Origin: Chitinophagaceae bacterium
GTDB lineage: Bacteria; Bacteroidota; Bacteroidia; Chitinophagales; Chitinophagaceae
Direction: 5' to 3'
Assembly: GCA_017989935.1 (NCBI GenBank)
Contig: JAGNOY010000082.1
Coordinates: 1-7,844, forward strand
Length of the DNA: 7,844 nucleotides
The notes under the pieces were generated by a model, which saw only the letters and a list, made by a program, of their open reading frames with translations, ran no database searches and was not told where the DNA came from. Position numbers and translations under genes: made by a program. Shown here in pieces: positions 1 to 6,472 of the stretch (the first letter of the stretch is position 1; each line of letters opens with the position of its first letter).

Positions 1-965
1 ATTGGTTTGAAGACAGAGGGGTGATTTTAAAAGCTGAAGAAGATGGGCGTATGTTTCCGAACACAGATTCTTCGCAAACAATTATAGATTGCTTGTTAGC
101 AGAAGCTGATCGATATCAAGTAGAAATCAAATTGCATCATGAGGCCATAGGCATTAAAAAACAAGGCAATCAATTTCTTATTGCCTTAAAAAATAAATCC
201 GATTTAATAGCAGACTATGTGTTTCTTGCGGGCGGTGGTTATGCAAAAGCCGAATCCTTTGCCTGGTTACAAGTGCTAGGTCATAGCATAGAATTACCTG
301 TACCTTCTTTATTTACTTTCAACATAACAGATAAAAAATTAACTGAGTTAATGGGCGTGGTAGTTGAGGACGCCGTGGTAAAAATTGTAGGCACAAAACT
401 CAAAGAACTAGGCCCAGTTTTATTTACACATTGGGGTTTAAGCGGACCTGCTATTTTGCGTTTATCGGCTTGGGGTGCAAGAGATTTAGCCAGCATGAAT
501 TATCAATTTCAAATTCAAATCAATTGGATTAATCAGTCTGAACAAGCCTTAAGAGAATCATGGAATAGTATCAGAAATAGACAAAGTGATTTAAGTTTAG
601 GACACAAAAATCCGTTTGGCTTACCTAAAAGTTTATGGGAATTTTTATTACAACTTGCAGACATTGATTTGCAAACCCGATGGAGTGAATTAGGCAGTAA
701 AGCACAAAACAAACTGATTCATTATTTAACTGCGCATGAAATGGATGTAAATGGAAAGACAACCTTTAAAAAAGAATTTGTGACTTGTGGTGGCATACGA
801 TTACAAGAAATTAATGCTTATACCATGGAAAGCAATATCATACCTGGCTTATACTTTGGTGGCGAAATTATGGATGTAGATGGTATAACAGGCGGGTTTA
901 ATTTTCAACATGCATGGACTAGTGGTTTTGTGGCTGCCAAAGCCATCAGCGAAATTGGTGAGTAA
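1..965 (+). CDS. HI0933/BaiN-family FAD-dependent flavoprotein (C-terminal part, 5' truncated)
   Basis: This is the C-terminal 320 residues of a flavoprotein of the HI0933 (YhiN/BaiN-like) family, NAD(P)/FAD-dependent oxidoreductases whose physiological substrate is usually unknown. The frame is open to the left edge and reads WFEDRG just before the GTG at 21, which matches the family's WFEERG-type segment, so that GTG is not the start. About 80-100 N-terminal residues, including the GxGxxG FAD-binding loop, lie outside the window. Visible family signatures, counting the TGG at 3-5 as residue 1, are EEDGRMFPNTD (about 11-21), LAGGGYAKAESF (about 75-86), the strongly conserved FTHWGLSGPAILRLS (about 140-154), TCGGIRLQEI (about 266-275) and the FAD-contacting C-terminus GLYFGGEIMDVDGITGGFN. 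The last of these is close to the family consensus GLYFAGEVLDVDG-TGGYN. The gene ends at the TAA at 963-965 and converges on the glycosyltransferase 2 bp away, with no recognisable terminator between them. The family call is firm; the substrate is not known. Confidence 0.92.
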   Translation, partial: WFEDRGVILKAEEDGRMFPNTDSSQTIIDCLLAEADRYQVEIKLHHEAIGIKKQGNQFLIALKNKSDLIADYVFLAGGGYAKAESFAWLQVLGHSIELPVPSLFTFNITDKKLTELMGVVVEDAVVKIVGTKLKELGPVLFTHWGLSGPAILRLSAWGARDLASMNYQFQIQINWINQSEQALRESWNSIRNRQSDLSLGHKNPFGLPKSLWEFLLQLADIDLQTRWSELGSKAQNKLIHYLTAHEMDVNGKTTFKKEFVTCGGIRLQEINAYTMESNIIPGLYFGGEIMDVDGITGGFNFQHAWTSGFVAAKAISEIGE

Positions 966-967
966 AA

Positions 968-1852
968 CTATTTAACTCCTCTTTTTAATAATTCATAATT
1001 CTTGTAATTCAAATCAATTTTAAAAAGTTTGAATAGAACATTCTTTATAAGCTCTTTTATACTGAATTTATTATGTGATAAATCGTAATCGAAAGTCCAG
1101 TTTTGCTGATCGATACGAGCTTGCATGATTTGTGGGTGAGTGCCTTGAAACTTGCTTAATTGATCTATAGCAGAATAATCAAATTCATTAGCTTTCAATA
1201 CATGATCTTCTATCCAAGTATCATCATGCCAATACTTATGAAAATTAGTCACTTTGGCTTGCATAGCCTCTGGCTTTCTTACCCAACCATAGTGATAGAT
1301 ATAAGCCTCTATTTGAACAACTCTTAATTTCTGATTTCCGTTTTTTCTAAATCCTTGTGCATCTCTGTAAGAATATATCCCAGGTCGCTTTCTGACTACG
1401 CGAATTTCTTTTTTATAAAAATTTGAAGCTGCTGCTACATAATCGTAAGAGCCATAAAAATGTAGATAATGAAATAATAAGCCATCTACTTCATCATCAT
1501 CTTTGTAAGTCTGCATCGCCTCTCGGATTACAGGATAATATTTTTCATGGACTACTTCATCACCTTGAATATAAAAAGCCCAATCCGTATTCGAATTTAT
1601 TTCCTCATACGCCTTATCCGTTTCAAGGGCGAGTACTTGTCCACCTTCGCGTTTACTTTCATCCCAAATGGTTTCTACAATTCTAATTTTATTTGGGTCA
1701 ATAGATTGAATCAGTTGAAGAGTTTGATCTGAAGATTTGCCTACAGCTACCACCACTTCATCGCAGAGTGGCAATATAGATCGAATGGCTTCCACCGCTG
1801 GATAATCGTACTTTATGGCATCTTTGATAAAGCTAAACCCACTAACTTTCAT
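968..1852 (-). CDS. Family 2 (GT-A fold) glycosyltransferase, cytosolic
   Basis: This 294-residue protein resembles GT2 enzymes that transfer a sugar from a nucleotide-sugar during surface glycan, LPS or exopolysaccharide synthesis. The N-terminus (MKVSGFSFIKDAIKYDYP) followed by DEVVVAVGKSSDQT (about 31-44) fits the first Rossmann-like strands. WAFYIQGDEVVHE (about 91-103) is in the place of the DxD-like metal/nucleotide-binding motif, here with the core GDE. HYGWVRKP (about 187-194) is a later conserved-looking motif. No signal peptide or convincing transmembrane segment is seen, so it should act in the cytoplasm or at the inner face of the membrane. The ATG at 1852-1850 lies 5 bp after the rocD stop on the same strand, so the two genes are almost certainly co-transcribed and may be translationally coupled. 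No other glycan gene is present here, so donor and acceptor cannot be inferred. Confidence 0.85.
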   Translation of the reverse strand: MKVSGFSFIKDAIKYDYPAVEAIRSILPLCDEVVVAVGKSSDQTLQLIQSIDPNKIRIVETIWDESKREGGQVLALETDKAYEEINSNTDWAFYIQGDEVVHEKYYPVIREAMQTYKDDDEVDGLLFHYLHFYGSYDYVAAASNFYKKEIRVVRKRPGIYSYRDAQGFRKNGNQKLRVVQIEAYIYHYGWVRKPEAMQAKVTNFHKYWHDDTWIEDHVLKANEFDYSAIDQLSKFQGTHPQIMQARIDQQNWTFDYDLSHNKFSIKELIKNVLFKLFKIDLNYKNYELLKRGVK

Positions 1853-1857
1853 CGGTA

Positions 1858-3096
1858 TTAAACGAGCGTTTCAAGAATAGACAAACTCTTTGCGATGATT
1901 TGTACACAATCATCTATTTGTTGTTTGGTGATGAGCAGTGGTGGAGCAAATCTTATCTTATCGCCATGGGTTGGTTTGGCTAATAACCCATTGTTCATCA
2001 TTTCTATGCAAAGATCCCAAGCTGCTTCGGGGTTGTCGTGTTTAATAACAATGGCATTCAATAAGCCTTTACCTCGAACGATAGAAATAAACGGGCTATT
2101 CAAGGCCACCAATTGAGCGCGTAAATAGGCTCCCATTTTTTCGGCATTCTCAGCCATATTTTCATCCTTCAATACTTGTAAGGCTTTTATAGATACAGCA
2201 CATCCAAGTGGATTACCTCCATAGGTTGATCCATGTTCACCGGGCTTGATGTTTAACATAATTTCGTCATTGCATAATACAGCACTCACCGGCATTGCAC
2301 CGCCACTTAAAGCCTTACCCAAAATTAGTATATCAGCTTTGACATCTTCATGGTCGATAGCTAGCATTCTACCTGTTCGTGCTAAACCTGTTTGAATTTC
2401 ATCGGCAATAAATAATACATTAGCAGATTGACACATCTCGAAACAAGTACTCAAGTAACCTGCATCTGGCACCATCACCCCAGCCTCTCCTTGAATAGGC
2501 TCAACCATAAAAGCACAAATGGTTGGATCTTTTAAAACATCAGCCAAAGCTTGAACATCATTATATGGAATTACTAAATAGCCTGGGGTGAAAGGACCAA
2601 AGCCGCTTTTAGCAGAAGGATCGGTACTAAAGGAAATAATATTAATAGTGCGACCATGAAAATTTTCTGAACACACTACGATTTTGGCCTGGTTTTCAGG
2701 GATACCTTTTTTCATGTAGCCCCATTTACGTGCCAGTTTCAAAGCTGTTTCAACCGCTTCAGCGCCCGTATTCATGGGTAAAACTTTATCATAGCCAAAA
2801 TAGTTGGTGATGTATTCAGCAAATTCGCCTAATAATTTACTATGAAATGCTCTAGACGTTAAGGTTAGTTTTTGTGCTTGTGCAATAAATACTTCAGTAA
2901 TTCCAGGATGACAATGCCCTTGGTTATTGGCAGAGTAAGCGCTTAAAAAATCATAATACTGCTTGCCTTCTACATCCCACACATGCACACCGCTGCCTTT
3001 TTCTAATACCACCGGTAAAGGGTGATAATTGTGTGCATTGTACTTTTCTTCTCTTTCTATCAGTTGGGCTGTAAGGGTATCTTGTAGTGTTTGCAT
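1858..3096 (-). CDS. rocD: Ornithine-oxo-acid aminotransferase (ornithine aminotransferase)
   Basis: This PLP-dependent class III aminotransferase moves the delta-amino group of ornithine to 2-oxoglutarate. It yields glutamate and glutamate-5-semialdehyde (in equilibrium with pyrroline-5-carboxylate), linking arginine/ornithine to proline and glutamate in the cytosol. From the ATG at 3096 it has 412 residues, the usual RocD length. Recognisable motifs are FLSAYSANNQGHCHP (about 50-64), TGAEAVETALKLARKW (110-125), FHGRT (146-150), MVEPIQGEAGV (about 197-207), FIADEIQTGLARTG (229-242, Asp232 contacting the PLP ring nitrogen), LILGKALSGG with the Schiff-base lysine at 261, and GEHGSTYGGNP (286-296). 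An in-frame GTG at 3111 would add five residues, but it lies at the -7 promoter element, so the ATG at 3096 is preferred. It is the first gene of a pair with the glycosyltransferase. Alternative class III enzymes (e.g. acetylornithine aminotransferase) are less likely, given the SAYSANNQGH and ADEIQTGLARTG forms. Confidence 0.95.
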   Translation of the reverse strand: MQTLQDTLTAQLIEREEKYNAHNYHPLPVVLEKGSGVHVWDVEGKQYYDFLSAYSANNQGHCHPGITEVFIAQAQKLTLTSRAFHSKLLGEFAEYITNYFGYDKVLPMNTGAEAVETALKLARKWGYMKKGIPENQAKIVVCSENFHGRTINIISFSTDPSAKSGFGPFTPGYLVIPYNDVQALADVLKDPTICAFMVEPIQGEAGVMVPDAGYLSTCFEMCQSANVLFIADEIQTGLARTGRMLAIDHEDVKADILILGKALSGGAMPVSAVLCNDEIMLNIKPGEHGSTYGGNPLGCAVSIKALQVLKDENMAENAEKMGAYLRAQLVALNSPFISIVRGKGLLNAIVIKHDNPEAAWDLCIEMMNNGLLAKPTHGDKIRFAPPLLITKQQIDDCVQIIAKSLSILETLV

Positions 3097-3100
3097 GTCG

Positions 3101-3108
3101 CAAAAGTA
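3101..3108 (-). promoter_or_regulatory. Bacteroidota -7 promoter element of the rocD operon (leaderless layout)
   Basis: On the minus strand the sequence is TACTTTTG, a perfect match to the Bacteroidota sigma-ABfr -7 consensus TAnnTTTG. Only four bases (CGAC) separate it from the ATG at 3096. Since transcription begins a few bases after this element, the mRNA should start at or within a few bases of the AUG, leaving no room for a ribosome-binding site. A -33 TTTG is not obvious: a T-run lies at about the right distance upstream. The element also decides the start codon, because the upstream in-frame GTG would lie outside the transcript. Confidence 0.65.
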
Positions 3109-3164
3109 CACCTAGTTTTTATTCTAAAAAAATCGAGTCATGCATACTTATCGAGCCTATTTTT

Positions 3165-3300
3165 GGCGGGCTCTCGTTGTGTTGGCAAGATAATCATTTC
3201 CGAATGATTCAAATTCAACACAACGAGACTGGGCCATACACTGCTATCTACGCGAGGCGCGTAGGATATTCGTTGCTGTCCCTGCCCGAAGTATGGTAGT
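3165..3300. repeat. Composite inverted-repeat element with nested hairpins
   Basis: This non-coding stretch of about 135 bp is dense in complementary arms. A perfect 13-bp inverted repeat, TCTCGTTGTGTTG (3172-3184) with its complement (3216-3228), encloses an inner 7-bp hairpin, AATCATT/AATGATT (3192-3198/3203-3209), with a 4-base TCCG loop of the UNCG type. Downstream, CTACGCG/CGCGTAG (3248-3254/3258-3264) forms a GC-rich 7-bp hairpin with an AGG loop, extended by TAT/ATA (3245-3247/3266-3268) across a one-base bulge. This second hairpin is enclosed by CCATAC/GTATGG (3234-3239/3291-3296). CGGGC (3167-3171) can also pair with GCCCG (3284-3288), an alternative or closing stem. I cannot assign it to a named RNA family. 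It may be a dispersed intergenic repeat, a mobile-element remnant or a structured RNA. It lies in the divergent gap between rocD and the delta-60 gene. Confidence 0.55.
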
Positions 3301-3395
3301 TACCTGATGTTTTGGCACATGAAGCATGATTAAATTGAAGAGTTAAGTGTTGATTCGATGAATTATCAAGAATAAATAAATTCGGCTTAATATCG
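3301..3395. other. AT-rich spacer, no recognised element
   Basis: This stretch separates the composite hairpin element from the 61-bp repeat copy A. I see no gene, no convincing TAnnTTTG promoter and no terminator in it. Near its end ATTCGG (3380-3385) is complementary to CCGAAT (3414-3419) inside the repeat, and CGCATGA (3394-3400) is complementary to TCATGCG (3419-3425). These are alternative pairings that only copy A could form. Confidence 0.4.
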
Positions 3396-3456
3396 CATGA
3401 AAGGGTTCCCGAACCGAATCATGCGGTGACTTTACGGATTATCGGGAGCAAAAAAA
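3396..3456 (+). repeat. 61-bp dispersed repeat, copy A
   Basis: This segment, CATGAAAGGG through to a run of seven A, matches 6386-6446 on the same strand over exactly 61 bp without gaps, with 53 identities by eye (about 87%). Both copies keep an 8-bp stem, GTTCCCGA (3405-3412) with TCGGGAGC (3442-3449), including one G-T wobble. Inside it, ATC (3418-3420) can pair with GAT (3437-3439). In copy B the same positions read AAC and GTT, so pairing is kept through a double change. A shared CGGC lies 9 bp upstream (10 bp in copy B). Substitutions fall without codon bias in every frame, so it is not a coding repeat. The copy ends 62 bp before the start of the delta-60 protein gene, so it may lie in that gene's promoter or 5' leader region. 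Confidence 0.75.
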
Positions 3457-3464
3457 TAGTCCAC

Positions 3465-3492
3465 ATGTATACATCTAACATATTCATGAATA
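3465..3492. promoter_or_regulatory. Two perfect palindromes upstream of the delta-60 gene (possible operators)
   Basis: ATGTATACAT (3465-3474) is a perfect 10-bp palindrome. TATTCATGAATA (3481-3492) is a perfect 12-bp palindrome starting six bases later. A third, partly overlapping inverted repeat, AATAATT/AATTATT (3489-3495/3509-3515), reaches to 3 bp before the ATG at 3519. No good TAnnTTTG element is visible nearby; TACGTCTTG at about 3495-3503 is a degraded match at best. They could be binding sites for a dimeric regulator, or a structured leader, or chance in AT-rich DNA. Confidence 0.35.
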
Positions 3493-3518
3493 ATTACGTC
3501 TTGTAAAAAATTATTCCC

Positions 3519-5072
3519 ATGCAAAAAAATATACTCATTTTTCTAATATCCATTGTATTTGCATTCAATGCCATTGCACAGACTCCATGCAGTCTTGATA
3601 ACACCTTTGATACCGATGGTCGACTTATAAGTGATGGAAGTAGACTTTGCGACAGACTGATTGCCCTACCTGATGGATCAGTGCTTGTGGCCTACAACCC
3701 TTTTGGGAATGGCCATGCATATGTGAGACATCTCTTAGTGAACGGCAGCATTGATAATAGTTACGGCTCTTCTGGGAAAACCACCATTCAAGTGGCAAGT
3801 TTGCGCACAGAAATTAAAGCCATGCTTTTGCTGAATAATGAACTTTATGTTTGCGGAAGCACTGGAACAGGAACAAATACTTATGCTTTTATAAAAAAAT
3901 TACAATCAAATGGGCTGATTGATGCCACTTTTGGCAATCAAGGCTTAGTAGAATTTGTGACCTATTATACTTTTAACGCGATGAGGTTTGAACCAGGCAC
4001 GAATAAAATTATGGTGGGAGGCATGAAGACCTACAATAAGGCAACCATTACAAGATTGCATACAAGTGGATATATGGATGCTTCTTTTGGCAATTTGGGT
4101 TCTACTGATATTGCCTCGGCGAATAGTTCGACCTATTATGAAATAAGAGATATCACCTTAGATAAAACAAACAAATGGTTAATTACAGGCAAACATTATA
4201 CCACACAAGGTTCGAATATATTTACCCAGCTTGTTGTAATGCGTTTTGACAACACAGGATTGTTAGATAATACTTTTGACACAGATGGAATGGCTTACTA
4301 CAACAGTGCAATCTCTGGTTCTTATGATGAAGGCACGAGAATATTTGCTGATGCCCAGAACGAATATTATGTGAGTGGTGCCACCTATACAAATTCCGGT
4401 AGCTGGGATTATTCTTTACTAAAGATCAAGCAAAATGGAAGTACTCAAAATACTTTTGGATCGAATGGATGGAAAATATATGATTTAACGAACCAAGTTG
4501 AATCAGAATATTTATTAAATGCCACCATGCTTGCCAATGGAAATATTTTAATGACAGGCAATCAAGGCTCTGGCGATACAGTTCATTTTGCATTGTTGAT
4601 GGTTAAGCCTGATGGTTCACGTGATCAAAGCTTTGCACCGAACGGATTATTCATGAATATTTTTGATGTAAATAATAATAGTAGTAGCGCTGGTCTTTCC
4701 ATGACAACCGATAACAAGATATACTTGAGTGGTTATACACGTACTTGTGTAGGCGGAACATGTGGACCGCTATCATCAGCCATTGCCAGATATATAGGAC
4801 CTAAAAATCCAAATTCAATAGTTGAATATAAAACGGATAATCAACTTGCTATTTATCCAAATCCGACTCAACAACATGGTGAGTTTTCGATTGAAGATTA
4901 TGGACAACCTATCAGAGCTATACAAGCATTTGATTTATTAGGTAATCAAATTTCAATCAAGGTCAATGGTAAAAATGCCTATCAATTACTGAATGTTCAA
5001 AAAGGAATGTATCTACTTAAAATCAACACACAAAGTGGCGAAATTTTAAACAAACAACTCATTGTTGAATAA
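3519..5072 (+). CDS. Secreted delta-60 repeat protein with T9SS type A sorting domain
   Basis: This 517-residue exported protein starts with a Sec signal peptide (MQKNILIFLISIVFAFNAIA, cleavage expected near AQ-TP, about 21/22). The body holds seven delta-60 type repeats marked by the DxxFxxxG signature: DNTFDTDG (27), DNSYGSSG (79), DATFGNQG (135), DASFGNLG (187), DNTFDTDG (250), QNTFGSNG (310) and DQSFAPNG (369), spaced 52-63 residues apart. Such repeats are expected to form a beta-propeller-like fold. The C-terminus (about 440-517) is a T9SS type A sorting domain: IYPNPTQQHGEFSI, then a GNQISIKV strand, then GMYLLKINTQSGEILNKQLIVE. This predicts passage through the outer membrane and anchoring to the cell surface or release. 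TRTCVGGTCGP (about 407-417) may carry a disulfide. No Shine-Dalgarno sequence precedes the ATG, as is usual in the phylum. It converges on the TonB-C-like gene, 16 bp away. Substrate or ligand is unknown. Confidence 0.9.
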   Translation: MQKNILIFLISIVFAFNAIAQTPCSLDNTFDTDGRLISDGSRLCDRLIALPDGSVLVAYNPFGNGHAYVRHLLVNGSIDNSYGSSGKTTIQVASLRTEIKAMLLLNNELYVCGSTGTGTNTYAFIKKLQSNGLIDATFGNQGLVEFVTYYTFNAMRFEPGTNKIMVGGMKTYNKATITRLHTSGYMDASFGNLGSTDIASANSSTYYEIRDITLDKTNKWLITGKHYTTQGSNIFTQLVVMRFDNTGLLDNTFDTDGMAYYNSAISGSYDEGTRIFADAQNEYYVSGATYTNSGSWDYSLLKIKQNGSTQNTFGSNGWKIYDLTNQVESEYLLNATMLANGNILMTGNQGSGDTVHFALLMVKPDGSRDQSFAPNGLFMNIFDVNNNSSSAGLSMTTDNKIYLSGYTRTCVGGTCGPLSSAIARYIGPKNPNSIVEYKTDNQLAIYPNPTQQHGEFSIEDYGQPIRAIQAFDLLGNQISIKVNGKNAYQLLNVQKGMYLLKINTQSGEILNKQLIVE

Positions 5073-5088
5073 GAAAGAAGACAACATT

Positions 5089-6255
5089 CTATTGACAATA
5101 TTTTCCGATGGCTTCTTCTACCATTTCAGCATTCACTGAAGCAGGATACCCAGTGTCGATGGCAATACTTTTAATCTGATCTAATTTTTTACAACCTTCA
5201 TTGGCTTTTTCTAAAAAAATCATGATCATGGCGATTCTGTATTTGATTTCAATATCATCGAGCATTAAATTTTCTATGCTCTTAAATTTTTCAAGCGATT
5301 TTTCATATTTTTCCTTTTCAAGTAATAAATAAGCTTGTTTTATATCTTCAAACTCAACTTGATATGTATAAGTTCTACCATATCGAAATGAACCTAATAG
5401 AGTAGATGTTTTAGTGTTTATATCAATGTTAAACTTAAAATCAAATTCAACATAGGAATCAATTGGCACGCCATCTTCATGAGCAGGCAACCAGTTTTTT
5501 TCGTGTAATTTTAATTCCTCTAATGCTTTATCATTCATGGTTTTACTCACAGGATGAACTATTTGAATATTACTTATTTTACCTTCCTTATCTACATTAA
5601 ATCCTAGCCTTACAGTTCCATAAGATCCAACAAATGATGACATGGATGGAATTTGCATTTGAATTGATTTGGTTATATATCTATCCTTAGGTATAGTTTT
5701 ATATTTTTTAGTAATACTATCTTGCATTAACACAGAGTCTCTTATCCGCATACATGCTGAAAATGATGAAGAACTATCTATAACAAAAGTTAATTTAGAA
5801 GGGAATACATTCACAAGAAAATACTCCTTTGTTAGATCATCAGACATTACTATATTGAAATCTACAGGAATAGTCATTTTTGAGGCCTGAGCTATCCCAT
5901 GAGATTTTGCAGGCCACCAATTCATATCAATCTGTTGCAAGATTTTAATGACTAGTGTATCAAACATAAGAAATCCAGGATTTTCGATGTGGTAATTAGT
6001 CACATTTCCTTTATCGTCTAAGGCTAATTCTACAAAAACCTTGTTTGTGATATTCTTACTTTTTGCAAATCGAGGATAAGTGACCACACTTTTCATTTTT
6101 GTTGAAATTTCTTGATTCGTAAGCTTTGGAAGTGGCAGTTCATCATGTTCTTTCTGATTAATCAACTGTTCAAATGAATAATAAAATGCTTTTTGGGTTA
6201 GAGCTGTTTTTGAAATAAGTAGGCATAACAGGAACAATCGAATTTTCAAGTTCAT
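5089..6255 (-). CDS. Exported protein with two TonB C-terminal-like domains and a helical C-terminus
   Basis: From the ATG at 6255 the protein has 388 residues, starting with a signal peptide (MNLKIRLFLLCLLISKTALT, cleavage near the following Q). An in-frame TTG at 6273 would add six residues, but it overlaps the -7 promoter element, so it is rejected. Two tandem regions resemble TonB_C, the domain TonB uses to grip outer-membrane receptors: one around YPRFAKSKNITNKVFVEL to WWPAKSHGIAQ, the other around GTVRLGFNVDKEGKISNI to NWLPAHEDGVPIDSYVEF. Each shows the V.L.F.VD..G.V....I pattern followed by W.PA...G. The last 90 or so residues (DIKQAYLLLEKEKYEKSLEKF to VEEAIGKYC) are helical and TPR-like. 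The proline-rich linker and inner-membrane anchor of true TonB are absent, so a role in energising transport is doubtful. A periplasmic or envelope binding role is more likely. It has its own promoter and is not in an operon. Confidence 0.8.
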   Translation of the reverse strand: MNLKIRLFLLCLLISKTALTQKAFYYSFEQLINQKEHDELPLPKLTNQEISTKMKSVVTYPRFAKSKNITNKVFVELALDDKGNVTNYHIENPGFLMFDTLVIKILQQIDMNWWPAKSHGIAQASKMTIPVDFNIVMSDDLTKEYFLVNVFPSKLTFVIDSSSSFSACMRIRDSVLMQDSITKKYKTIPKDRYITKSIQMQIPSMSSFVGSYGTVRLGFNVDKEGKISNIQIVHPVSKTMNDKALEELKLHEKNWLPAHEDGVPIDSYVEFDFKFNIDINTKTSTLLGSFRYGRTYTYQVEFEDIKQAYLLLEKEKYEKSLEKFKSIENLMLDDIEIKYRIAMIMIFLEKANEGCKKLDQIKSIAIDTGYPASVNAEMVEEAIGKYCQ

Positions 6256-6270
6256 AATCAAAATTTTGTT

Positions 6271-6300
6271 CAAAGTAACAATTCAAGTTAGATTGTCAAA
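6271..6300 (-). promoter_or_regulatory. -33/-7 promoter of the TonB-C-like gene
   Basis: On the minus strand TTTG (6300-6297) is followed after 18 bp by TTACTTTG (6278-6271), matching the Bacteroidota -33 TTTG and -7 TAnnTTTG elements at normal spacing with one mismatch. The ATG at 6255 begins 15 bp after the -7 element, giving a very short untranslated leader without a Shine-Dalgarno sequence. This is the best promoter in the window and supports the start at 6255. Confidence 0.65.
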
Positions 6301-6385
6301 ATTAAAAGAAAAAAAATGCAGCCTATTCAAAATATAAGTGTTAAACACAAAGTTATTTCTCATGATTCAACCGGCAAATAAATCA

Positions 6386-6446
6386 CATGAAAGGGTTCCC
6401 GAAACGAAACATCCGGCGTCTTTACAGTTGATCGGGAGCAAAAAAA
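6386..6446 (+). repeat. 61-bp dispersed repeat, copy B
   Basis: This is the second copy of the element at 3396-3456, in the same orientation, 2990 bp away, with 53 of 61 positions identical and no indels. The 8-bp stem arms GTTCCCGA (6395-6402) and TCGGGAGC (6432-6439) are unchanged; all eight differences fall in the loop between them. The alternative long pairings possible in copy A (CGCATGA/TCATGCG and ATTCGG/CCGAAT) are lost here, which argues that they are not the conserved structure. The seven terminal A bases double as the first arm of the terminator that follows. It sits between the TonB-C-like gene's promoter and the 3' end of the glycine-rich T9SS gene. Confidence 0.75.
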
Positions 6447-6472
6447 GACGAACAAAATGCTCGTCTTTTTTT
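6440..6472. terminator. Bidirectional intrinsic terminator
   Basis: AAAAAAAGACGA (6440-6451) and TCGTCTTTTTTT (6461-6472) form a perfect 12-bp stem with a 9-base loop. It has a GC-containing core and U-runs on either strand. It begins 16 bp after the stop codon of the minus-strand T9SS gene (6489) and should end that transcript before the TonB-C-like gene's promoter. Any plus-strand transcript through repeat copy B would be stopped too. Confidence 0.85.

Noticed and set aside
1423..1732. Plus-strand ORFs opposite the glycosyltransferase gene
   Set aside because: Low-complexity shadows of a clear coding gene with conserved motifs.
3087..3299. 70-residue plus-strand ORF spanning the rocD start and the composite element
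   Set aside because: It runs antisense through the rocD start and promoter and reads through the hairpins; no promoter or protein-family resemblance supports it. It is probably a by-product of the repeat.
3403..3416. tRNA T-arm (GGTTC..GAACC resemblance in repeat copy A)
   Set aside because: No acceptor or anticodon arm around it, and the pairing is broken in copy B.
3399..3431. Tiny ORFs inside the 61-bp repeats, both starting MKGFP
   Set aside because: Copy A encodes about 10 and copy B about 14 residues; substitutions are non-synonymous and lengths differ, so there is no sign of selection on a peptide.
3396..3456. Integron attC site
   Set aside because: The inverted arms lack the RYYYAAC/GTTRRRY core sites, no integrase is seen, and the intervening genes are convergent rather than cassette-like.
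5073..5088. Terminator between the convergent delta-60 and TonB-C-like genes
   Set aside because: The 16-bp gap has no stable stem with a T-run; the nearby TATTG-A-CAATA has only a one-base loop and cannot form a hairpin.
3383..6446. Composite transposon or IS element bounded by the repeats
   Set aside because: No transposase or recombinase, no terminal inverted repeats and no target-site duplications are visible.
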